This document shows, one piece after another, positions 27,130 through 34,171 of a DNA stretch of 64,000 bases; the stretch's first letter is position 1; each line of letters opens with the position of its first letter. The stretch comes from Limnohabitans sp. (lineage in GTDB: Bacteria; Pseudomonadota; Gammaproteobacteria; Burkholderiales; Burkholderiaceae_C): the NCBI RefSeq assembly GCF_030158565.1, contig NZ_JAOASQ010000023.1:62001-126000 (forward strand), read 5' to 3'. The position numbers and the translations under genes were made by a program. Below the pieces are notes generated by a model. It was not told the DNA's origin. It did not search any database and saw only the letters and a list, made by a program, of their open reading frames with translations.

Positions 27130-27796
27130 ACAAACTGCAGCACTGCTGCTGGCCTGCCTGTGCTATGTGGTGTCCAGAGGTGTGTTTCGCCTCAGCCAGC
27201 GTCACGTGCTCGCCTTGCCAGTATTCGTTTCCGTTTTGCTGGTGCTGATTGCTTGCGCCGTGTTCGGATTGGAGCCGTCAGATTTCTCCGTCCGGACACA
27301 GACACTGCGGACCGCCATGGATGTGGCCGTGGTGGCAATGGCAGTTCCCCTTCATCAGGCCTGCAAGCGACTCGGCCCTCTGTTGCCGTCCATGTTCCTG
27401 GGCTTGCTACTGGCGTCGGTGGTCTCGGTGCTTGGTGTGCTGGCCGCCGGCTGGATGCTGAAGGTGCCCTGGCACATCACCTCCGCTGTCGCGCCCAAGG
27501 CAGCCACCATGCCCGTGGCCCTGTCTCTGACCCAAAGTGTTGGCGCCGACCAAACCCTTGCTGTTACCGCTGTTTTGCTCACAGGGGTGTTTGGCACCTT
27601 GCTGACACCACCTCTGCTGCGTAGGTTGGGGGTACAGGATGAACGGGTTCAAGCCTTTGTGTTGGGCGTAAGCGCGCACGCCATTGGCCTCGTTCGGGCG
27701 CAAGCCGAATATCCAGACCACCTGGATCTGGCGGTGGCGGGCATGTGCGGGAATGCACTGGTCACGACAGTCCTGTGTTCGTTCCTGCTGTCTTGA
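27119..27796 (+). CDS. lrgB: LrgB/CidB-family membrane protein
   Basis: 225 residues (ATG 27119, or the adjacent ATG 27122). Six or more hydrophobic helices; the conserved LrgB core is visible in TSAVAPKAATMPVALSLTQS (about 150-170) and GVSAHAIGLVRA near 190. The family forms a two-part membrane system with LrgA. The downstream MocR-type regulator on the same strand may control it or respond to the same metabolite. Confidence 0.88.
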   Translation: MMLEQTAALLLACLCYVVSRGVFRLSQRHVLALPVFVSVLLVLIACAVFGLEPSDFSVRTQTLRTAMDVAVVAMAVPLHQACKRLGPLLPSMFLGLLLASVVSVLGVLAAGWMLKVPWHITSAVAPKAATMPVALSLTQSVGADQTLAVTAVLLTGVFGTLLTPPLLRRLGVQDERVQAFVLGVSAHAIGLVRAQAEYPDHLDLAVAGMCGNALVTTVLCSFLLS

Positions 27797-27859
27797 GACA
27801 TGGCTGATTTTTCATTGGCTGGTATAGCATCAAGGACTTCACTGGAGGACCTTTAAGAA

Positions 27860-29299
27860 ATGTTTGCTGTCCGCCTGACGCGCTACCAACAGCTGACCGA
27901 TGAACTGGCGGTCAGCATCCGATCGGGGGTGCTGCGGCCCGGAGATCGCCTGCCTTCGGTGCGCGAGCTTCGAAGGCAGCGTGGCGTGAGTCCATCCACC
28001 ATCTTTCAAGCCTACGCTCAACTGGAGTTACAGGGACTGGTGGAGGCCAGGGCTCGTTCGGGCTATTTTGTACGTGCGCGGCGTCAGCTCACCGCTCAGC
28101 CCCCGGATGCGGCGCAACCCAGTGGGCGTGTCACACCGGTTGCCATCAGCGAGTTGGTGTTCGAATTGCTGGGCTCCACGCGTGATGTGGATGTTGTTCC
28201 GCTGGGTTCTGCTTTTCCTGCAGCGCAATTGTTCCCCTTTGATGCGCTGGCCAGAAGCGGTGCTCGGGCCATGCGACGCCTGAGCCCAGCGCAAATCTCC
28301 GGGGCACTTACGGCTGGCGATGAGTCCTTGCGTGCCCAGATCGGACGGCGTTATGCCCTTAATGGGGTACCCTTGCGTGCAGACGAAATCATCGTGACCA
28401 ACGGTGCCATGGAGGCGCTCAACCTTTGCCTGCAGGCGGTCACAAAACCTGGTGACGTGGTGGTGGTGGAGTCGCCCACTTTTTATGCTGCTTTGCAGGC
28501 CCTCGAACGTCTTCACCTGAAAGCGGTTGACGTCGAAACCGACCCAGTGGAAGGGGTTCGCCTGGAAGCCCTGGAGACCTTGCTCAAACAACAAAAAGTG
28601 GCGGCTTGCTGGTTCATGCCTACATTCCAGAATCCACTGGGGGCTTTGATGCCCAATGCCAAAAAGCAGGCACTGGTGCAGTTGTTGGCGCGGCACGGGG
28701 TTCCCCTCATCGAAGATGATGTCTACGCCGAATTGCACTTTGGATTGCGCAGACCTTTGCCAGCTAAAGCCTTCGATCAGGACGGTCTGGTGCTTCATTG
28801 CTCGTCGTTTTCCAAATCTTTGGCACCAGGGTATCGGGTAGGCTGGGCTGCAGCCGGTCGCTATGCAAAGGACGTGGAGCGTTTGAAGATGATGACCTCA
28901 CTGGCCTCGCCGATACCTCCGCAACTGGCCATTGCCGAATACCTGATGCAAGGTGGATTTGACCGACATTTACGCCATCTGCGTGGTGCGTTGCAGTCCC
29001 AGCACACGGTGGCCAGAGCACTGATTGAGCGCTTTTTTCCAAAGGGAACTCGGATGACCGAGCCCCAAGGTGGATACTTCGTTTGGCTGGAACTTCCGCT
29101 GGGCGTGAATGCTTTGGACATCCACCACCAAGCCATGGCCCAGTCCATCAGCACCGCGCCCGGGGTTCTGTTCTCAGCCGACCGAAGATTCACACGCCAT
29201 CTGCGACTCAACGTTGGCCATCCCGTTAATTCACAGATCAGAGCTGCTTTGAAACTGCTGGGGGGCATGGCCAAAGAACAAAGCGCCAACGGCGGTTGA
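27860..29299 (+). CDS. MocR/PdxR-type regulator: GntR winged helix fused to a class I aminotransferase domain
   Basis: 479 residues. Winged HTH about 8-75 (YQQLTDELAVSIRSGVLRPGDRLPSVRELRRQRGVSPSTIFQAY). Fold-type I PLP domain about 115-470, with substrate loop TNGAMEALNLCLQAV, MPTFQNPLGALMP, and the PLP-lysine motif SSFSKSLAPGYRVGW. Such proteins sense PLP or an amino-acid-PLP aldimine. RBS-like GGAGG about 10 bp before the ATG. It stands 63 bp after lrgB. No pdxST or gab genes are adjacent, so target genes are unknown. A weak hairpin plus T-run follows (29287-29311). Confidence 0.9.
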   Translation: MFAVRLTRYQQLTDELAVSIRSGVLRPGDRLPSVRELRRQRGVSPSTIFQAYAQLELQGLVEARARSGYFVRARRQLTAQPPDAAQPSGRVTPVAISELVFELLGSTRDVDVVPLGSAFPAAQLFPFDALARSGARAMRRLSPAQISGALTAGDESLRAQIGRRYALNGVPLRADEIIVTNGAMEALNLCLQAVTKPGDVVVVESPTFYAALQALERLHLKAVDVETDPVEGVRLEALETLLKQQKVAACWFMPTFQNPLGALMPNAKKQALVQLLARHGVPLIEDDVYAELHFGLRRPLPAKAFDQDGLVLHCSSFSKSLAPGYRVGWAAAGRYAKDVERLKMMTSLASPIPPQLAIAEYLMQGGFDRHLRHLRGALQSQHTVARALIERFFPKGTRMTEPQGGYFVWLELPLGVNALDIHHQAMAQSISTAPGVLFSADRRFTRHLRLNVGHPVNSQIRAALKLLGGMAKEQSANGG

Positions 29300-29593
29300 T
29301 GTCTCTTTTTTTTGCCTAACTTAATCGGCCTACCTGCCAAGGTGGTCTTGGTGGCGCGTTTTGCGACAGAGACCGGGATGGAGCAGGATTGAACCATGCA
29401 TTAACGGCCAACATCTGCCGGAAAATCTTCCTGATTGAAGGTCCGGTTTGGGTCGAATGCAGTCTCTCAGATAACTAAATGTTGTCTGGATGAAAGCAAG
29501 TAGCGCAAAAGCAAGGTATGCCCAGCCCCTCAGCTCGTCATCGTTTGGTACGTAGATTGATTCTGAGCCATTGACTTGACTTCTCGCTCCGAA
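29300..29593. other. Intergenic stretch without a recognisable gene
   Basis: The T-run at 29304-29311 after CAAC-GGCG-GTTG may end the MocR transcript. The rest has no conserved frame; from about 29500 the composition turns AT-richer, marking entry into the replicase remnant. Confidence 0.4.
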
Positions 29594-29622
29594 TGTTGTT
29601 TGTTGTACTCAACAAAACAACA
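29594..29622 (+). promoter_or_regulatory. Leader hairpin just upstream of the replicase ribosome binding site
   Basis: TGTTGTTTGTTG-TACT-CAACAAAACAACA: about a 12-bp stem with one bulged base, ending one or two bases before the AGGAG site. In ColE2-type plasmids, rep translation is controlled in its leader, so a regulatory role is plausible. Confidence 0.4.
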
Positions 29623-29630
29623 GGAGCAAG

Positions 29631-30200
29631 ATGAACCAGCAACTAACGAATTTTTACGAGCACCTAAACACCTCGGTCATCACCACCAACGACTTTACAG
29701 AGGGCACGCTTTTTCGCAAGCGTGAAAAAGTTAACCAGTTTGCCTACTGTGGGTTGAATCCGGTCTACCGCAAGTACCTCAGCTTCGATTTGGACTACCC
29801 GGATGCGGGACACAAATTTGAAGAACTGAAAGTCCCTCCTCCAACCATCATCACCACCAACAGAGCCAACGGGCACGCTCACTATCTGTATGAGCTCATT
29901 ACCCCCGTTGCTTACCACCAGTCAGCACACCAGAAGCCACAACAATACTTTGAGGCTATCGAACTGGAGATGACTCGCCAGCTCAAAGGCGACTTAGCTT
30001 TCACGCACACGCTAACCAAGAATCCATTGCATGACCGATGGACCGTTGAGACATTCCCAACCAAGTACCACCTGAGTGATTTCACCGAATATTTTGACTT
30101 GCCAGAAGTCAGATGGGTAAAGCCTGACGCTGAGAAGTGCGAGATACGCGGGCGAAATGACGAGTTGTTCCACACACTCAGGCTCGCTAGCTTTAATTGA
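29631..30200 (+). CDS. ColE2-type plasmid replicase (RepA, PF03090-like), C-terminally truncated
   Basis: 189 residues from ATG 29631, with AGGAG upstream. The N-terminal replicase signature is clear: FDLDYPDAG, TIITTNRANGHAHYLYELITPV, KNPLHDRWTVETFPTKYHL, GRNDELFHTLRLAS. Family members are about 300 residues and continue with a primase-C-terminal region and DNA-binding part; here the frame stops right after the GRN...LFHTLR motif, and no continuation is found in other frames downstream. It primes plasmid replication in intact form. Base composition is more AT-rich than the chromosome. Likely the remnant of an integrated plasmid or satellite element. Confidence 0.78.
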   Translation: MNQQLTNFYEHLNTSVITTNDFTEGTLFRKREKVNQFAYCGLNPVYRKYLSFDLDYPDAGHKFEELKVPPPTIITTNRANGHAHYLYELITPVAYHQSAHQKPQQYFEAIELEMTRQLKGDLAFTHTLTKNPLHDRWTVETFPTKYHLSDFTEYFDLPEVRWVKPDAEKCEIRGRNDELFHTLRLASFN

Positions 30201-30763
30201 TTGCATCTGCGTAATAAATATAGTTTCTACTGATTGTTACTCTTAGATTGACTTGCGTAGTAAGTTCTCTGAAAAATCGTGCAGATATGTGAAGCTTATC
30301 TTGACAGCAAATCCCAGTTCTTCAAGCAGACTGATTAGGGCTTCTGTTCACCAAGCAGAATTATTTCGAGTTGTAGCATCATCCTTTGCAGAGATAGCGT
30401 ATACAGCTTTAGGGGATTACCCGTGTAAAGATCAAGATTTCTAAAATTTCCTTTTTGTATGCGGTTCAGGCTACTGTAATGGCAACACTGACGGGCAACA
30501 CCCTCCCCCCTATGTCTCAAACCTCGTTCATTCACGGGACCGTTTACGGGACAAGGCAGCCTCGGCCAGGTCACGGCAACCCACTGCAAATGCAACGGCA
30601 CAGGCAAGCGATGCCAGTATCCATGCGGGTTCCAAGAGGCTTCTGGATGCTGGGGAAATCTTGGTTGGTAATTGCTTATATGCCAGTTGTCGCCTGTCGG
30701 GGGCACCAAAAAAGATGCCTTAACGGGCTTTGTTCCAAGCAAGCATCGCCGGCAATAGAAAAA
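30201..30763. other. Gene-free stretch at the presumed right end of the accessory region
   Basis: 563 bp. The first 250 bp are AT-rich like the replicase gene; GC content rises after about 30,480, which may mark the junction with the chromosome. GGGAC-CGTTTAC-GGGAC at 30536-30552 is the opposite-strand counterpart of the GTCCC pair at 22119-22134. No tRNA 3' half, transposase or recombinase frame was found. Confidence 0.4.
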
Positions 30764-31732
30764 TCAACCGCGAATGGGGCCCTGCATGGCCAAACGCATG
30801 AGGACTTTTTTCAAATGCCCAGGCCAATGCGCAGGAATATCTGCCGTGTCCATGCTGTAACGACGGCCTGCAGGCAGCATGTGCAACTCGACCCCCAGCA
30901 TTTCTATTTGCTCTGCAGCCTCAACCTCGTCCACATTGGAGCGCATGCGGGTGGGATCCACGATCGTCACCGAACCTCGACCAATCACCTCAATGGCTTG
31001 ATTGCGCTCAATCACCAAAGCCGTATCTTCATCAATACCCACCCCAAGTAAGTCCGGCCGCAGTGCCAATGTAGACATCAACCGGGCCAGTCGCCGTCTC
31101 TCTGAAAAGTGCTGATCCACCACCGCTTGTGTGATGAAGCCAAGCCCCATATCGGTTGCGGTGGCATCCTTGCTCGGTCTCAGGACAGAAACGCCCTGAG
31201 CGATCATGTGCCGTGACATCACCGCCGCACCGGCACTGGTGCCCGCCAGGCAACAACCACGCACGTGAAATGCCTCGTGCAGGCTGGTGTAGGCCGGGGT
31301 TTCCCACAGCGCCTGCATCAATTTACCCTGATCACCGCCGCTGATGAAAATACCGTCGGCTTGCAAAATGTCTTGCTGCAACTCAGGCGCATGGGCACTG
31401 TCCTGATCGGTCAGGGCCAAGGGCTGAACATCGGCCACACCGAGTTCCTGAAAGACTTTCCGATAACTGTCCCAGACACCATCAGGCTCAGCGCTCGCCG
31501 CAGTGATGAGTCGAATGCGGGCTCCAGAGCCCCCAGAGTAATCCACAAATTTGCGCAAGATAAGCCGATCTTGCAAGCGGTCTTCAGCGCCACCAATGAC
31601 CATCAGTCTGGCCTGTCTGGGCGCTTGAGCCCGCAAAGGCTGAGACAGCAAGCCACTGGCCATCAGGAACAAGAGGGTTCTGCGATGGAAGTGGCTTGCA
31701 AGCGCTGGCATATCAAGTTGAGGGGCAATCAT
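30764..31732 (-). CDS. Cyanophycinase (serine peptidase family S51), exported
   Basis: Exo-cleaves cyanophycin (Arg-Asp polymer) to β-Asp-Arg dipeptides. 322 residues from ATG 31732; the N-terminus HFHRRTLLFLMASGLLSQPLRAQA is a signal peptide, so the product is periplasmic or secreted (CphE-like). Motifs: MVIGGAEDRL near the N-terminus, GIFISGGDQGKLMQAL, and the catalytic serine in AGTSAGAAVMS; C-terminal GVGIDEDTALVI. No cyanophycin synthetase gene is present in the window, consistent with use of external polymer. Confidence 0.88.
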   Translation of the reverse strand: MIAPQLDMPALASHFHRRTLLFLMASGLLSQPLRAQAPRQARLMVIGGAEDRLQDRLILRKFVDYSGGSGARIRLITAASAEPDGVWDSYRKVFQELGVADVQPLALTDQDSAHAPELQQDILQADGIFISGGDQGKLMQALWETPAYTSLHEAFHVRGCCLAGTSAGAAVMSRHMIAQGVSVLRPSKDATATDMGLGFITQAVVDQHFSERRRLARLMSTLALRPDLLGVGIDEDTALVIERNQAIEVIGRGSVTIVDPTRMRSNVDEVEAAEQIEMLGVELHMLPAGRRYSMDTADIPAHWPGHLKKVLMRLAMQGPIRG

Positions 31733-31828
31733 TGAGGAAATCGTCAGCTCATGATACGGCGGGTCTGCCGCACACACTTTGGCCCATTGGCATCCAGAGA
31801 AATGCCAAGGCGTCAGCAGCAACCCACG

Positions 31829-32182
31829 TCAAGCCTGTGCGGGGGCAAACGCATCCCAAGCCGCCAAGGCTTCTGCGGTGTACATCAGGGCTGGGCCACC
31901 GCCCATGTAAACGCAAACCGTGAGCATTTCTTCCAACTCTTGACGGGTGCATGCCAAACGGCGCAAAGCCTTCACGTGAAAGCCGATGCAGCCCGAGCAA
32001 TGCTGGGTGATGCCGATGGCCAAAGCGATCAATTCCTTGTGCTTTTCGCTGACCGCACCTTCGGTCATGGCCGCCTTGGCCAGCTGGCCAAAGCCCTGCA
32101 TGGCTTCTGGCTGGGCTTTGCGCAAGCCGCCCAAGGATTGGTTGATGTTCTGGATCAAAGTGGGGTGATCAAAGGTGCTCAT
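31829..32182 (-). CDS. Carboxymuconolactone decarboxylase / AhpD-family protein
   Basis: 117 residues. Redox-active AhpD core HCSGCIGFHVKALRRLACTRQELEEML: CxxC plus a downstream His typical of AhpD-like peroxidase partners. N-terminal FGQLAKAAMTEGAVSEKHKELIALAIGIT is the CMD helix pair. Lies 24 bp downstream of the rhodanese gene, at the end of the RND operon; a thiol-disulfide role linked to sulfur or oxidative chemistry is inferred. Confidence 0.86.
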   Translation of the reverse strand: MSTFDHPTLIQNINQSLGGLRKAQPEAMQGFGQLAKAAMTEGAVSEKHKELIALAIGITQHCSGCIGFHVKALRRLACTRQELEEMLTVCVYMGGGPALMYTAEALAAWDAFAPAQA

Positions 32183-32206
32183 GCCGATTTTCCTTTCAAT
32201 GGTGAA

Positions 32207-32494
32207 TCACAGACGATCAATGGGCAAGCCGCATTGCATGGACACAGCGCCCGCCGAGCCCCCATTGCTGACCTGCTGGTAACCCATCTGCTGCATGAAG
32301 CTGCAAGCCATGCCCGAGCGACCGCCAGAGGCACAGCACAAAATCACTGGGGCCGATTTGTCCGGCACCGTTTTCGCAATGTCGTCTGCAAACCGGTCAA
32401 GTGGAATGTTGAGCGAGCCGCGCACATGGCCTGTCGCAAACTCGCCGGGCGAGCGAACGTCGATGATCAAAGGGGTCACGGATGCTTGTGTCAT
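32207..32494 (-). CDS. Single-domain rhodanese (sulfurtransferase)
   Basis: 95 residues. IIDVRSPGEFATGHVRGSLNIPL is the rhodanese CH2A start; the active-site loop is CCASGGRSG with catalytic Cys in the usual six-residue loop. GlpE-type single-domain protein without signal peptide. Its place after the tolC-like gene in an operon that also encodes DUF2892 suggests persulfide or thiosulfate handling. Confidence 0.9.
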   Translation of the reverse strand: MTQASVTPLIIDVRSPGEFATGHVRGSLNIPLDRFADDIAKTVPDKSAPVILCCASGGRSGMACSFMQQMGYQQVSNGGSAGAVSMQCGLPIDRL

Positions 32495-32530
32495 GTTCTG
32501 CTGTGAAGGTGTTGAAAAATGCGCAATCGC

Positions 32531-33901
32531 TCAAGGATGCAGCGCTGCGTTGACTTCTTGGAGTTTTTGAGAATCCAGCTGCCCGGCCATGGCGTGCAAA
32601 CGCAGTTGACCGACCAACACCTCGATGCGCGCCTGCAGCAAAGACAGCTGAGCCGCGCTGGCGTCGTTTTGTGCGTTGAGCAAATCCATGGTGGTGCGAT
32701 CGCCCACCTGACGCCCCAAGGCCGTGGCATCCAAGCGCGCTTGACTGGCCGTATCGGCCGCTTGCAGCGCGGCAATGCGCGCTTGGCCACTTTGCACAGC
32801 CAGCCATGCGGCACGGGTCATCTGGCTGACCTGCATGCGGGCGCGTGCCAATTCAGCTTGTGCTTTGTCTTTCAAATGCGTCGCCTCCTGCAGCTTGGCA
32901 CTGCGCCAGCCACCGGTGTACAGCGGCACGTTGAGCATCAGGCCCACCATCTGTTGGCTTTGCGTGTTGCTGGCCACACCAAAATCGCCCGTGCCACTGA
33001 TGCGGTCGCGCGATGCTTGCGCCAGGATGTCCAAAGTGGGAGAAGCCATGGCGCTGTGCTTGCGCAACTCTTGCTGCGCTGCATCTGCCTGGGCCTTTTG
33101 CAGGCCAAGCATGGGGCTGCTGTGCTCTGCTTTTTGCAACCAAGTGCGCAAGTCACCTTGTTCCAGCGGCAAGCCTTGGCGCCCAGGCGCCTGCAGCTTC
33201 AGTGCGTCGGCTGACAAGCCAGTGACATCTGCCAGCACCTGGCGTGCCATCGCCAGATCGTTGTTGGCCGCGATGGCCTGAGCACTGAGGGCTTGTGCGC
33301 GCGCAGTGGCCTCGTGCGTGTCGGTGACCGGTGCATCGCCCATGGCGAAACGGTCCTTCGCTTCGGTCAATGCTTTGTCCACGGCTTGTTGCTGCCGAGC
33401 AATCAGGGCCAGTCGCTGCTCGGCCAACACCACATCAAAGTAGCGCTGCGTGGTCTGGAGCATCCAGTCTTGCTGCGCCAGCGTCCACTCGTGCTCGCTG
33501 GCTTGCGCAGCGATGTCCAGCTGTGCGCTTTGGGCGCGACGCTCGGGGTTGTACAGCGCTTGTCTGGCGCTCAAGGTCCAGCGCGTGGCGGAGCCACCGT
33601 TGACCGATGTGCCAAAGCCCGCACCCGTCACAGGTGCTGAACCAGGCATCGAAAACTGCGCGCCGTTCATCTGGCTTTGCGCACCGGCCCAGCCCGCGCT
33701 GGCACTCAGGCCCACCGTGGGGCGCCACAGGGCATGGGCCTGATCGAGACGGGTCGACCCTGCTGCACGGCTGGCCTGGCTGATGGTGCCCTGGGGGTCA
33801 TGCTTTTGCGCGGCATCCCAGACTTGCAGCAAGTCGGTGGCACTCGCTGTGCTCGCGCACAGTGCCAAAACAGCGCCGGCCCATAAGGTGCGAGGAATCA
33901 T
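32531..33901 (-). CDS. TolC-family outer membrane efflux protein
   Basis: Outer membrane channel of a tripartite efflux pump. 456 residues from ATG 33901; signal peptide MIPRTLWAGAVLALCASTASA. OEP repeats: WTLAQQDWMLQTTQRYFDVVLAEQRLALIARQQ and ARMQVSQMTRAAWLAVQSGQARIAALQAA, followed by AQNDASAAQLSLLQARIEVLVGQLRL. The RND permease and adaptor are encoded upstream in the same operon, so this completes the pump. Confidence 0.92.
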   Translation of the reverse strand: MIPRTLWAGAVLALCASTASATDLLQVWDAAQKHDPQGTISQASRAAGSTRLDQAHALWRPTVGLSASAGWAGAQSQMNGAQFSMPGSAPVTGAGFGTSVNGGSATRWTLSARQALYNPERRAQSAQLDIAAQASEHEWTLAQQDWMLQTTQRYFDVVLAEQRLALIARQQQAVDKALTEAKDRFAMGDAPVTDTHEATARAQALSAQAIAANNDLAMARQVLADVTGLSADALKLQAPGRQGLPLEQGDLRTWLQKAEHSSPMLGLQKAQADAAQQELRKHSAMASPTLDILAQASRDRISGTGDFGVASNTQSQQMVGLMLNVPLYTGGWRSAKLQEATHLKDKAQAELARARMQVSQMTRAAWLAVQSGQARIAALQAADTASQARLDATALGRQVGDRTTMDLLNAQNDASAAQLSLLQARIEVLVGQLRLHAMAGQLDSQKLQEVNAALHP

Positions 33902-33930
33902 CTGGACACTCCGTGGTGTGTGTTTTGAAA

Positions 33931-34140
33931 TCAGCAACCTGACTGCACGCCCAACTTGCGCAAGATGGATTCCATCAGGCACCACTTAGTCAGCGCGCTT
34001 TGCAGCAAGTTGGCACCGACAAAGGCGGTGAATGCCAACCACCAAGGGCTCACAAAAATGGGACTGTCTTCGATGCCCAAGGCCAAAGACAAGAGGATGA
34101 AGGTGCCAGCGACGAGGCGAACGATTTGCCAGGATTTCAT
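33931..34140 (-). CDS. DUF2892 small inner-membrane protein (YgaP-like membrane part)
   Basis: 69 residues with two hydrophobic helices (about 6-22 and 31-49) and C-terminal CLMESILRKLGVQSGC, typical of DUF2892; in E. coli YgaP the same membrane domain is fused to a rhodanese. Here the rhodanese is encoded separately two genes downstream. It sits between the RND permease and TolC genes. Confidence 0.88.
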   Translation of the reverse strand: MKSWQIVRLVAGTFILLSLALGIEDSPIFVSPWWLAFTAFVGANLLQSALTKWCLMESILRKLGVQSGC

Positions 34141-34171
34141 GAGTAGTTCTCCAAAGGTTTCAAGTTAAAAA

